This document shows positions 18,111 to 26,002 of a DNA stretch of 64,000 bases, piece after piece; the stretch's first letter is position 1; every line of letters starts with the position of its first letter. The stretch is from Hymenobacter puniceus (lineage in GTDB: Bacteria > Bacteroidota > Bacteroidia > Cytophagales > Hymenobacteraceae). A program made the translations under genes and the position numbers. The stretch spans positions 186,001-250,000 of the forward strand of contig NZ_JACSCX010000004.1 in assembly GCF_014333525.1 (NCBI RefSeq), written 5' to 3'. The notes below the pieces were generated by a model, which made no database searches, was not told the DNA's origin, and worked only from the letters and a program-made list of their open reading frames with translations.

Positions 18111-19340
18111 ATGAACAAAAAGAAAATCTTCAACGACCCGGTTTACGGCTTTGTCACCATCCCGACCGAGCTGCTTTTCGACCTGATCGAGCACTCCTAT
18201 TTCCAGCGGCTGCGGCGCATTCAGCAGCTGGGCCTGACGATGTTTGTGTACCCGGGGGCGCTGCACACGCGCTTCCACCACGCGCTGGGCGCCATGCACC
18301 TGATGTCGCTGGCCCTGCGCACGCTCAAAGACAAAGGCATTGCCATTACGGCCCGCGAAGGCGAGGCCGCGCAGGCCGCCATTTTGCTACACGATATCGG
18401 CCATGGCCCCCTCTCCCACGCCTTGGAGCGCAGCATCTTCCACGATGTGCACCACGAGGAAATCAGCTTGCATCTGATGCAAAAGCTGAATGCCGAGTTT
18501 GGCGGCGCGCTGGATCTGGCCATCGACATCTTTCAAGGCACCTACCACCGGCCGTTTTTCCACCAGCTCGTGAGCAGCCAGCTCGACATGGACCGGCTCG
18601 ACTACCTCAACCGCGACTCGTTCTATACCGGCGTGCAGGAAGGCCGCCCCGGCGCCGACCGCCTCATCAAGATGCTGACCGTGGTGGATGAGCGGCTGGT
18701 GCTGGAGGAAAAGGCCGTGTACAGCATCGAAAATTTTCTGGTGAGCCGCCGCCTGATGTACTGGCAGGTGTACCTACACAAAACCGTCACGTCGGCCGAG
18801 CAGATGGTCATTCGCATCATGCAGCGGGCCCGCGACCTGGTGCGCAGCGGCGTGGAGGTGCCGGCCTCGCCCAACCTGCACTACTTCCTGTCACGCAACG
18901 TCACGCAGGCCGAGTTCCAGGCCGACGACCAGATTCTGCGCCGCTTCACCCGCCTCGACGACACCGACGTGTGGAGCGCCGTGAAGCTCTGGGCCGACCA
19001 CCCCGACAAGGTGCTCAACTTTCTGGCCCAAAGCCTGCTCGACCGGCGGCTATTCAAAATCACGCTCCAGACCGCGCCCTTCGAGGCCGAGTTCCAACTG
19101 GGCATCGTGGAGCTAATTGCCGAGCGCTTCAACCTCACGCCCGACGAGGCCGCCCAGCTGATGATTGCGGGCCGCATCAGCAACAACGCCTACGACGCCG
19201 AGGGCCAGGACACCATCGATGTGCTCACCAAGCGCGGCCGGGTGGTGAACGTGGCCGAAGCCTCCGACCTGCCCAACATCAAAGCCCTGGGCCAGCGCGT
19301 GGAAAAGCACTACATCTGCTACCCCAAGGAGATTCTGTAA
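18111..19340 (+). CDS. HD-domain phosphohydrolase (dNTPase-like)
   Basis: 409 residues. The HD metal site is complete: HTRFHHALGAMHL (first His), LLHDIGHGPLSHALE (HD pair plus following His) and SQLDMDRLDYLNRDS (distal Asp). This arrangement is that of dGTPase/SAMHD1-like triphosphohydrolases of the YdhJ type, cytoplasmic enzymes that hydrolyse dNTPs or related phosphates. The start at 18111 gives the conserved N-terminus MNKKKIFNDPVYGFV. The candidate -7 element ends only 2 nt before the ATG, so the mRNA may be leaderless. It is followed by the palindromic repeat at 19341-19445 and then the lipid A cluster. Confidence 0.92.
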   Translation: MNKKKIFNDPVYGFVTIPTELLFDLIEHSYFQRLRRIQQLGLTMFVYPGALHTRFHHALGAMHLMSLALRTLKDKGIAITAREGEAAQAAILLHDIGHGPLSHALERSIFHDVHHEEISLHLMQKLNAEFGGALDLAIDIFQGTYHRPFFHQLVSSQLDMDRLDYLNRDSFYTGVQEGRPGADRLIKMLTVVDERLVLEEKAVYSIENFLVSRRLMYWQVYLHKTVTSAEQMVIRIMQRARDLVRSGVEVPASPNLHYFLSRNVTQAEFQADDQILRRFTRLDDTDVWSAVKLWADHPDKVLNFLAQSLLDRRLFKITLQTAPFEAEFQLGIVELIAERFNLTPDEAAQLMIAGRISNNAYDAEGQDTIDVLTKRGRVVNVAEASDLPNIKALGQRVEKHYICYPKEIL

Positions 19341-19445
19341 ATCAGGGCTTAGAGATTGGGGATTAGGGCTTAGGCTGTTCTGTTACATACAACCAAGTGC
19401 CTCAAGCCCCAGGCCCCAGACCCTACTCCCTAAGCACTAAGCACA
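19341..19445. repeat. GGGCTTAGGG-family palindromic element, copy 1 (upstream of lpxD)
   Basis: The left part (19344-19374, agggcttagagattgggg...) is inversely related to the right part (19400-19444, ...ccctaagcactaagcac). It fills the whole HD-lpxD spacer up to the lpxD promoter. Same family as 54742-54922 and the insert in rnpB. Confidence 0.8.
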
Positions 19446-19454
19446 ACTTTTCTC

Positions 19455-19462
19455 TACTTTTG
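19455..19462 (+). promoter_or_regulatory. Bacteroidota -7 element of lpxD
   Basis: TACTTTTG matches the consensus TAnnTTTG. It lies 6 nt before the ATG, so transcription may begin at or near the start codon. Confidence 0.6.
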
Positions 19463-19468
19463 CCCCCT

Positions 19469-20509
19469 ATGGAATTCACGGTAGGCCAGATAGCAGAAGT
19501 GTTGCGCGGCGCGGTAGAGGGCGACGCAAGCCAGCGGATAGACCGCCTGGCCAAGATTGAGGAAGCGCAAGCCGGTTCGCTGGCTTTTCTCTCCAACCTC
19601 AAATACGAGCACCACCTCTACACCACCGGCGCCTCGGCCGTGATTGTGAGCCGCACGCTGGAGCTGCGGCACCCCGTTTCTACGGCCCTCATCCGCGTCG
19701 ACGACCCCTATACCAGCTTCACCACGCTGCTGGAATTCTACCAGCAGGCCACCCGCACCGGTAAGCGTGGCGTGGAGGAACCCGCCTACATAGCCGCCTC
19801 TTCCACCATCGGCGACAACCACTACCGGGCCGCGTTTTCCTACATCGGCGAGAACTGCACCATCGGCAACGACGTGGTGATTTTCCCGCACGTGTTCATC
19901 GGCGACCGGTGCAAAATCGGGGATGGCACAATTTTGTACGCCGGGGCCAAAGTCTACGCCGAAACCGTTATCGGGGCGCGCTGCACCATCCATGCCGGGG
20001 CCGTGGTGGGCTCCGATGGGTTTGGCTTTGCCCCGCAGCCCGACGGCTCCTACCGCACCATCCCGCAGATCGGCAATGTGGTGCTGGAAGACAACGTGAG
20101 CATCGGCGCCAACGCCACCATCGACTGCGCCACTATGGGCGCCACCCTCATCCGGGAAGGCGCCAAGATTGATAACCTCGTCCAGATTGCCCACAACGTG
20201 GAAATCGGGCGCCACACGGTGGTAGCGGCCCAGTCGGGCATTTCGGGCTCCACCAAAATCGGGGACTTCTGCGTGTTGGCCGGGCAGACTGGCCTAGCCG
20301 GGCACCTCACGCTGGCCAACCGCACCACCGTTACGGCGCAGTCGGGCGTGGGCAAGTCCATCAAGGAAGAAGGCGTGCTGCTGCAAGGCTCGCCGGCCTT
20401 CGCGCTACGCGACAGTCTGCGAGCTAACGCCGTTTTCCGCCACCTCCCCGACCTGGAACGGCGCATTAGCCAGCTGGAACGCGGCACAAACCCGCCGGAA
20501 AAGTCCTAG
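19469..20509 (+). CDS. lpxD: UDP-3-O-(3-hydroxyacyl)glucosamine N-acyltransferase
   Basis: 346 residues, the usual LpxD length. An N-terminal uridine-binding domain (MEFTVGQIAEVLRGAVEG...) precedes a left-handed beta-helix of hexapeptide repeats (SYIGENCTIGNDVVIFPHVF onward); the catalytic His lies in QIAHNVEIGRHT. LpxD adds the second hydroxyacyl chain to the lipid A precursor, using acyl-ACP, in the cytoplasm. ATG at 19469 chosen because the upstream extension would be translated repeat sequence. First gene of the lpxD, lpxC-fabZ, lpxA cluster, separated from lpxC-fabZ by a palindromic element. Confidence 0.96.
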   Translation: MEFTVGQIAEVLRGAVEGDASQRIDRLAKIEEAQAGSLAFLSNLKYEHHLYTTGASAVIVSRTLELRHPVSTALIRVDDPYTSFTTLLEFYQQATRTGKRGVEEPAYIAASSTIGDNHYRAAFSYIGENCTIGNDVVIFPHVFIGDRCKIGDGTILYAGAKVYAETVIGARCTIHAGAVVGSDGFGFAPQPDGSYRTIPQIGNVVLEDNVSIGANATIDCATMGATLIREGAKIDNLVQIAHNVEIGRHTVVAAQSGISGSTKIGDFCVLAGQTGLAGHLTLANRTTVTAQSGVGKSIKEEGVLLQGSPAFALRDSLRANAVFRHLPDLERRISQLERGTNPPEKS

Positions 20510-20520
20510 CTTTGCAGCCC

Positions 20521-20614
20521 TAATAGTTGTCGGTTACCAGTTGTCAGTTGTCAGATGGTTGTCTTATCAGCCCGCGCCACTGACCGCCAGCAACTGACAA
20601 CTGATAACTACCTA
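20521..20614. repeat. AGTTGTCAGTTG-family palindromic element, copy 1 (lpxD/lpxC-fabZ spacer)
   Basis: Left arm from 20523 (tagttgtcggttaccagttg...) and right arm 20578-20610 (...caactgacaactgataacta) are inverse copies with mismatches. It fills the spacer and ends 4 bp before the lpxC-fabZ ATG. Related copies: 36484-36569 (inside valS) and 57400-57470. Confidence 0.85.
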
Positions 20615-22009
20615 ATGAACGACAAGCAACACACTATTAAGTCGCCCGTCACGGTGAGCGGCATCGGCCTGCACACCGGCGTACAGGCCACCATGACGTT
20701 TTGCCCCGCGCCCGTCGGCCACGGCTACAAGTTTCAGCGCGTGGATTTGCCCGGCCAACCCATCGTGGATGCCGACGTGGATAACGTAGTCGACCTCTCG
20801 CGCGGCACTACCATCGAGCAGAACGGCGCCCGCGTCAACACCGTGGAGCACACGCTGGCGGCCCTTGTAGGCCTACAGATCGACAACGTGCTTATCCAGC
20901 TCGACGGCCCCGAGCCACCCATCATGGATGGCAGCAGCCACGAGTTTATTGAAGCGCTGGAGCAGGCCGGTTTAGAGGAGCAAAACGCGCTGCGCAACTA
21001 CTTCGAGATTCCCGAGGAAATCCGCTTCCTTGACAACGCCCGCGGCGTGGAAATTGCCGCCCTGCCCCTCAACGACTACCGCCTCACGGTGATGGTCGAC
21101 TACAACTCGCCGGTGCTGGGCTCGCAGCACGCCTCGCTCACCGATATCAGCCACTTCAAGGCCGACATTGCCAGCTCCCGCACCTTCTGCTTTCTGCACG
21201 AGCTGGAGGCCCTCTACAAGCAAAACCTGATCCGCGGCGGCGACCTAAGCAACGCCATTGTGGTGGTTGACCGGGTGGTGAGTGAAGATGAGCTCAGCGA
21301 GCTGGCCACCATGCTGGGCAAGCCCAAAGTGGCCGTGAAGAAGGAAGGCATCCTCAACAACGTGGATTTGCGCCACAAAAACGAGCCCGCCCGCCACAAG
21401 CTCCTCGACATGGTTGGTGACCTAGCCCTGGTAGGACGGCCGCTAAAGGGCCAGATACTGGCGGCCCGCCCCGGCCACGCCGCCAATGTGGCCTTCGCCA
21501 AGAAGATCAAAAAAAAGATGCTGGAGGCCGATTCGTCGCCGATTCCCAGCTACGACCCCAGCCGGACGCCGGTGATGGATATCAACCAGATAGCCGCCAC
21601 CCTGCCCCACCGCTACCCATTCCTGCTCATCGACAAGATCATCCATCTGGATGCCACTACGGTGACGGGCGTGAAGAATGTGACGTTCAACGAGCCATTC
21701 TTCCAGGGCCACTTCCCCGGCAACCCGGTGATGCCCGGCGTGCTGCAGATTGAGGCCATGGCCCAGACCGGCGGCATTCTGGTGCTTAACACGGTGCCCG
21801 ACCCGGAAAACTACTGGACCTACTTCATGGGCATTGAGAACTGCCGTTTCCGCCGCAAGGTGGGCCCCGGCGACACGCTCATTTTCCGTTGCCAGCTGCT
21901 GGCCCCTATCAAGCGCGGCATTGCCAAGATGAAAGGCCAGGCCTTCGTGAATGGCAAAGTGGTGATGGAAGCCGAAATGTCGGCCAGCATTGTCCGCAAG
22001 GAAGCGTAA
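20615..22009 (+). CDS. lpxC-fabZ: Bifunctional UDP-3-O-acyl-GlcNAc deacetylase / (3R)-hydroxyacyl-ACP dehydratase
   Basis: 464 residues. Residues 1 to about 310 are LpxC: zinc ligands in NTVEHTLAAL and DLRHKNEPARHKLLDMVGDL, with PPIMDGSSHEFI typical of the active site. Residues from about 320 are FabZ: LPHRYPFLLIDKII and the hot-dog signature GHFPGNPVMPGVLQIEAMAQ. LpxC performs the committed step of lipid A synthesis; FabZ dehydrates hydroxyacyl-ACP and competes for the same acyl pool. The fusion is standard in Bacteroidota and links membrane phospholipid and LPS supply. ATG at 20615 is preferred, as longer starts would lie inside the repeat. Confidence 0.97.
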   Translation: MNDKQHTIKSPVTVSGIGLHTGVQATMTFCPAPVGHGYKFQRVDLPGQPIVDADVDNVVDLSRGTTIEQNGARVNTVEHTLAALVGLQIDNVLIQLDGPEPPIMDGSSHEFIEALEQAGLEEQNALRNYFEIPEEIRFLDNARGVEIAALPLNDYRLTVMVDYNSPVLGSQHASLTDISHFKADIASSRTFCFLHELEALYKQNLIRGGDLSNAIVVVDRVVSEDELSELATMLGKPKVAVKKEGILNNVDLRHKNEPARHKLLDMVGDLALVGRPLKGQILAARPGHAANVAFAKKIKKKMLEADSSPIPSYDPSRTPVMDINQIAATLPHRYPFLLIDKIIHLDATTVTGVKNVTFNEPFFQGHFPGNPVMPGVLQIEAMAQTGGILVLNTVPDPENYWTYFMGIENCRFRRKVGPGDTLIFRCQLLAPIKRGIAKMKGQAFVNGKVVMEAEMSASIVRKEA

Positions 22010-22013
22010 TCTT

Positions 22014-22113
22014 GAATTAGTAGTTAGTAGTTAAGAATGAATAATTCTCATACGACATTTGCATTCTGCAGCGTTGAGGCATTCTTAATTATTAATTCTT
22101 AATTACTAATTAA
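22014..22113. repeat. AATTAGTAATTAAGAATT-family palindromic element, copy 1 (lpxC-fabZ/lpxA spacer)
   Basis: The AT-rich left arm (gaattagtagttagtagtta...) is mirrored by the right arm (...aattcttaattactaatta, ending at 22113). In a GC-rich genome this composition stands out. The copy at 44041-44129 is clearly related. Confidence 0.85.
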
Positions 22114-22120
22114 CCAACGA

Positions 22121-22918
22121 ATGAACCAGCCGCTCGCCTATATCCACCCGGAAGCCAAAATCGCACAGAACGTGGTAGTGGAACCTTTCACGACCATTGA
22201 CAAGGACGTGGAAATCGGGGAAGGCACCTGGATTGGGCCCAACGTCACGATTATGGCGGGGGCCCGCATTGGCCGTAACTGCAAGATTTTCCCGGGTGCC
22301 GTTATTGCCGCCATGCCCCAGGACCTGAAGTTTGCCGGCGAGAAAACCACGGTCCACATCGGCGACAACACCGTGATTCGGGAGTGCGTGACCGTGAACC
22401 GTGGCACCGTAGACCGGCTCCGGACGGTGGTGGGCAGCAACTGCCTGCTAATGGCCTACGTGCACGTAGCGCACGACTGCCTGATCGGTGACAACTGCGT
22501 GCTGGCCAACGGCGTGCAGCTGGCCGGCCACGTCGAAATCGGCGACCATGCCATTGTGGGCGGCACCTCGGCCGTGCATCAGTTCGTGAAAATCGGGCAG
22601 CACGCCATGGTTTCGGGCGGCTCGTTGGTACGTAAGGATGTGCCGCCGTTCGTGAAGGCTGGCCGCGAGCCGCTGACATATGCTGGCATCAACAGCATCG
22701 GGCTGCGCCGCCGCGGCTACTCCGACCAGAAGATTTCCGAGATTCAGCAGCTGTATCGCCTGCTGTTTTTGGGCGGTATGAACAACAACGACGCCCTCGA
22801 CAAGATTGAGTTGGAGCTGGCGCCTTCGCCGGAGCGCGACGAGGTGGTGAACTTCGTGCGCAACTCGGGCCGCGGCATTATCAAGGGCTATTCGCGCGGC
22901 GGCAACGGTGCAGATTGA
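22121..22918 (+). CDS. lpxA: Acyl-ACP--UDP-N-acetylglucosamine O-acyltransferase
   Basis: 265 residues, normal for LpxA. The left-handed beta-helix of hexapeptide repeats starts at once (YIHPEAKIAQNVVVEPFT), the catalytic His is in VHVAHDCLIGDNCVLAN, and a C-terminal helical domain follows (from GYSDQKISEIQQLYR). LpxA catalyses the first acylation of lipid A synthesis. It belongs to the lpx cluster but is separated from lpxC-fabZ by an AT-rich palindrome. Its last 11 bp overlap the following ABC ATPase gene. Confidence 0.96.
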   Translation: MNQPLAYIHPEAKIAQNVVVEPFTTIDKDVEIGEGTWIGPNVTIMAGARIGRNCKIFPGAVIAAMPQDLKFAGEKTTVHIGDNTVIRECVTVNRGTVDRLRTVVGSNCLLMAYVHVAHDCLIGDNCVLANGVQLAGHVEIGDHAIVGGTSAVHQFVKIGQHAMVSGGSLVRKDVPPFVKAGREPLTYAGINSIGLRRRGYSDQKISEIQQLYRLLFLGGMNNNDALDKIELELAPSPERDEVVNFVRNSGRGIIKGYSRGGNGAD

Positions 22919-23540
22919 AGCAGCTGCCCTCAGCAAGCGCTACGCCCGCGAATGGATTTTCCGCAACCTGAGTCATACGTTTCGGCCGGGCACTGCTACT
23001 GCAGTACTGGGGCCTAACGGAGCCGGCAAAAGCACGCTGCTTAACACGCTGTCGGGCCAGTTGCTGCCCACCGCGGGCACGCTCAGCTACAGCCACCAGG
23101 GCCGCCCAGTACCGGTGGAAGAGCTGCCACCGCTGCTGGCCTACGCCGCGCCGTATCTGGAGCTGATTGAGGAGCTGACGCTGCTGGAGCTGTTGCAGTT
23201 TCATACCCGTTTCAAGCCGCTGCGCCCGGGCCTCACACCAAAGCAGCTCATCGAGTTGATGTACCTGGAAAAGAGCACTCACAAACTGGTGTGCGACTTT
23301 TCCTCGGGTATGAAGCAGCGCCTCAAGCTGGCCTTGGCCCTCTACGCCGACACGCCCCTGCTGCTGCTCGACGAGCCCACCACCAACCTCGACCGCGCTG
23401 GCGTGGCCTGGTACCTGGAGCACGTGCAGGCTACGCTGGCGGGCCGCACGGTACTGGTATCCTCAAATGTGCCGGAAGAGTACCATTTCTGCACCGAGCA
23501 GCTGCTGATAACCGACTTCGGGGCGCAGGCAGCACGCTGA
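22908..23540 (+). CDS. ABC transporter ATP-binding protein
   Basis: 210 residues, start GTG inside the lpxA 3' end (11-bp overlap, translational coupling likely). Walker A GPNGAGKST, signature SSGMKQRLKLAL (SSGM in place of the usual LSGGQ) and Walker B LLLLDEPTTNLD are present; the Q-loop region is around YAAPYLELIEELT. This is a complete nucleotide-binding domain with no membrane domain of its own and no permease gene beside it, so its partner is unknown. The overlap with lpxA suggests a role at the cell envelope, but that is inference. Confidence 0.9.
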   Translation: MQIEAAALSKRYAREWIFRNLSHTFRPGTATAVLGPNGAGKSTLLNTLSGQLLPTAGTLSYSHQGRPVPVEELPPLLAYAAPYLELIEELTLLELLQFHTRFKPLRPGLTPKQLIELMYLEKSTHKLVCDFSSGMKQRLKLALALYADTPLLLLDEPTTNLDRAGVAWYLEHVQATLAGRTVLVSSNVPEEYHFCTEQLLITDFGAQAAR

Positions 23541-23714
23541 ATTACGGCCTGAATGCTGGGAACCCTTGCTATGGCAGGTCATGTTGCGTGCGTCAGTAAC
23601 ACAAAAAGCGGGTATACCTGCACCCCAAAACCACCTGCGTCGTATCTTCGCCGCAGAAACCACCGTGTTAGCCTCGTTTACTTTTCCATTTTCTTACCGC
23701 TCCTGACCAAGGCC

Positions 23715-24077
23715 ATGAGACAATACGACGACTTCGACGATGATGACCTGCTCGGCGACGACGACGAGCTGGATAATTTTGCCAAAACCGGCGGCAGCAA
23801 GACCCGCGGTACTTCCGAAGACCAGCTTTCAGCTAAGTACGCCGACTACCTGATGTGGCGTGACACCGGCTCCTCACACGATGAGGCGCTGGATCTGGCC
23901 AACATGAGCGAAGATGAGTTCGAGCTGGCCGACACCTCCGAAGACTCGGAAAACGACACTAAATTCACTAGCCTCGACGACCTCGACGATGACGACCTCT
24001 CAGACGGTGGCGACGAGTACGGCAGTGCCGGCAGTTCCCGCAACAGCGGCCGCAACTCCGACTACGACGACTATTGA
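23715..24077 (+). CDS. Highly acidic hypothetical protein (120 aa)
   Basis: 120 residues, ATG at 23715. The N-terminus (MRQYDDFDDDDLLGDDDELD) and the C-terminal third are runs of Asp/Glu with Ser and Gly. A central conserved-looking part, QLSAKYADYLMWRDTGSSHD, suggests a short helical segment. No signal peptide. Probably a disordered acidic protein of unknown role; such proteins can mimic DNA or act as chaperones (inference). Preceded by a possible -7 element (TATCTTCG, about 23641) and followed by a terminator within a palindromic element. Confidence 0.7.
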   Translation: MRQYDDFDDDDLLGDDDELDNFAKTGGSKTRGTSEDQLSAKYADYLMWRDTGSSHDEALDLANMSEDEFELADTSEDSENDTKFTSLDDLDDDDLSDGGDEYGSAGSSRNSGRNSDYDDY

Positions 24078-24230
24078 TTTGCTGATTGTTGATGCGCTGA
24101 TGTGCTGATTCTACGTTGACACATTTCTGCAGCCAGAACAATAAAAGCGGCCCGCCTTCCAGTCTGGAAAGCGGGCCGCTTTTGTTGTGCCTTACATCAA
24201 CATATCAAAAATCAGTACATCAACGGATTA
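24076..24230. repeat. TGATGTGCTGATT-family palindromic element around a terminator
   Basis: The left side (gatttgctgattgttgatg..., beginning at the stop of the acidic gene) is loosely inverse to the right side (catcaacatatcaaaaatcagtacatcaac, from 24195), which ends at the stop of the convergent DUF4197 gene. An intrinsic terminator sits in the middle. Confidence 0.7.
24143..24183. terminator. Bidirectional intrinsic terminator
   Basis: Hairpin aaaagcggcccgc / gcgggccgctttt extended inward by ttccag / ctggaa, one internal mismatch. Serves the acidic-protein gene and the convergent DUF4197 gene. Confidence 0.9.
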
Positions 24231-24998
24231 GCTTTTGCGGCCGAATACGCGGCGCAGCAGTTCAGTGGTGCGGGCTACCGGGTTTTCGCGGATGTTCATT
24301 TCTTCCTGTGCTACCAGCGTAAACAGGCCACCAATGGCGCGGTCAGTGGCGTACTGGTTGAGGTCGGTTTGCACGGGCTTCACCAGCGGGATCTGGTTGT
24401 AGCGGGTGGTGAGGTCGGTATAGTAGCGGGTGGCACCCACTTTGCTGAGGCTCTGCTGAATGATGGGCTTGAAGGCGTTGCTGAGCTGTGTGCTGGTAGT
24501 GCGCTGCAGATACTGGGTGGCGGCATCTTTCTCGCCGGTCAGGATATTCCAGACGTCTGAGAACGTTAGGCTTTTGATGGCCGACAAGAAGATGGGCTTG
24601 GCGCTTTTGGCCGCATCCTCGGCCCCACGGTTCAACGACAGCTCAAACTTATCTACCTGGCTGCCCAGCCCGATAGAGCGCAACGTATTGGCTACGCGCT
24701 GCGCATCAGGTGGAAATGGAATCCGGATCAGCCTGTTGAGGTAGAAGCCATCGGTCTGGGAGGCTTGGTCGGTGCCTTTGCTGATGCCCTGTACCAGCGC
24801 CTCTTTCAGACCATTGGCAGCTTCCGTATTGGTGAGGCCTCCCGTGCTACCGGTGCTGCGCGTAGTGGTGGTAGTACCTTTAGTGGGCAGCGGCAGCTTG
24901 ATGTTCCCGATTTTGGGGATAGTAAATATCTGGGCGGAAGCACTTAGCTGCAGGCCAGCCAGCAGCAATGGCAACACGAGAAAACGGCGGTAGTTCAT
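24228..24998 (-). CDS. DUF4197 protein, paralogue 1
   Basis: 256 residues. Signal peptide (MNYRRFLVLPLLLAGLQLSA, cleavage near SAQ), a Thr-rich linker, then the DUF4197 domain: GLKEALVQGISKGTDQASQTDGF, IPFPPDAQRVANTLRSIGLG, YTDLTTRYNQIPLV and ATDRAIGGLFTLVAQEE. The domain is found in periplasmic or outer-membrane-associated proteins of unknown function. A second, clearly homologous gene lies immediately upstream on the same strand, so the pair arose by tandem duplication. Confidence 0.9.
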   Translation of the reverse strand: MNYRRFLVLPLLLAGLQLSASAQIFTIPKIGNIKLPLPTKGTTTTTRSTGSTGGLTNTEAANGLKEALVQGISKGTDQASQTDGFYLNRLIRIPFPPDAQRVANTLRSIGLGSQVDKFELSLNRGAEDAAKSAKPIFLSAIKSLTFSDVWNILTGEKDAATQYLQRTTSTQLSNAFKPIIQQSLSKVGATRYYTDLTTRYNQIPLVKPVQTDLNQYATDRAIGGLFTLVAQEEMNIRENPVARTTELLRRVFGRKS

Positions 24999-25065
24999 GG
25001 CAAAAAGGCGTAAAACGAATACGTTCTACGCCTTTTGCACAAACCGGACCAAATCCAGTTACTGC

Positions 25066-25902
25066 CTACTTCCCAAACACCCGCTTGAGCAGCGCGCTGC
25101 CCTGGGCGGCGGGGTTAGCCCGAATTCGGCCTTCCTCGGCGGCCATTAGCGCAAACAGGCCATCCACGGTTTTCTCGGTGGCGTAGGGCACCAACTGCGG
25201 ATTGAGGGGCGTCACGAGCGGAATTTTGTTGTAGCGGCCCACCATTTCGGCGTAGAGCCTAATGGCGCCGGTCTGCTCCAACGACTGTTGCACCGTAGGC
25301 TGGAAGGCCGTGCGCAAATCGGTAGCCGTTTTCTCGTAGAGTAGCGTGGTAGCGGCGTCGCTTTCCCTGCTGGTGGCCAGCATAAGGGCATCCTGCAAGC
25401 TCAGGTTCTGCACCGCATTCAGAAAAATGGGCTTGGCTTGCGCGGCGGCCGTTTCGGCGGCGCGGTTCAGGGCCACTTCAAAGTTATCAACCAGCGCCCC
25501 GGCCCGCAGCTTGCGCAGCGTAGCCGCCACCAGCTCGGCCTCCGGTGGATACGGAATCCGGATGTCGGCATTAGCGTTGAAGCCATCCGTTTCGCCGGCC
25601 TGGGCCACGGCTTTGCCCACGGCCTGCGTCAGGGCCTCGCGCAGGCCGCCGGTGGCTTCTTCCGCCGTCAGCGGTATCACCACGGGCGCTACTGCCTTCA
25701 CAACGGCCGCTTTGGCGGTAGTGGTGGTCGTCGTTTTCTTGACTGGGGTGGTCTTCTTGACGGGCGTGGTTTTCTTGACCGGCGTGGTCTTTTTAGTGTT
25801 CGTGGTTTTCTTGGTTGTGGTTTTGGTGGTTTGTGCCTGAGCGGCTGCAGGAACTGCCAGCGCCAACGTGCAGGCCACGGCAAGCGTACGGAAAACGGTC
25901 AT
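25066..25902 (-). CDS. DUF4197 protein, paralogue 2, with KKTTPV repeats
   Basis: 278 residues from ATG at 25902 (MTVFRTLAVACTLALAVPAA, then a cleavage site at AQAQ); a longer frame upstream has no signal peptide and is rejected. A Lys/Thr linker contains three perfect KKTTPV hexapeptides, followed by the DUF4197 domain (GLREALTQAVGKAVAQAGETDGF ... ATEKTVDGLFALMAAEEGRI). It is collinear with the paralogue at 24228-24998. The linker is encoded by an 18-bp tandem repeat and could vary in length. Divergent from cinA with a 100-bp spacer. Confidence 0.88.
   Translation of the reverse strand: MTVFRTLAVACTLALAVPAAAQAQTTKTTTKKTTNTKKTTPVKKTTPVKKTTPVKKTTTTTTAKAAVVKAVAPVVIPLTAEEATGGLREALTQAVGKAVAQAGETDGFNANADIRIPYPPEAELVAATLRKLRAGALVDNFEVALNRAAETAAAQAKPIFLNAVQNLSLQDALMLATSRESDAATTLLYEKTATDLRTAFQPTVQQSLEQTGAIRLYAEMVGRYNKIPLVTPLNPQLVPYATEKTVDGLFALMAAEEGRIRANPAAQGSALLKRVFGK
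25735..25796. repeat. 18-bp coding tandem repeat in the DUF4197 gene
   Basis: About three units of the type ttcttgacgggcgtggtt, encoding KTTPVK on the minus strand, with few changes between units. Confidence 0.75.
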
Positions 25903-26002
25903 ATACCAGAGCCGACGAAAACCAGACGGCCAGTGTGGCGGTCTTACGCGTCGGGAACGCCAAATTGCGTGAAATCCCCCATTCATCCTAACTCCACCCT
26001 CT

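Noticed and set aside
25735..25796. Short tandem repeat as a CRISPR array
   Set aside because: Units are contiguous 18-mers without spacers, lie inside a gene and encode KKTTPV.
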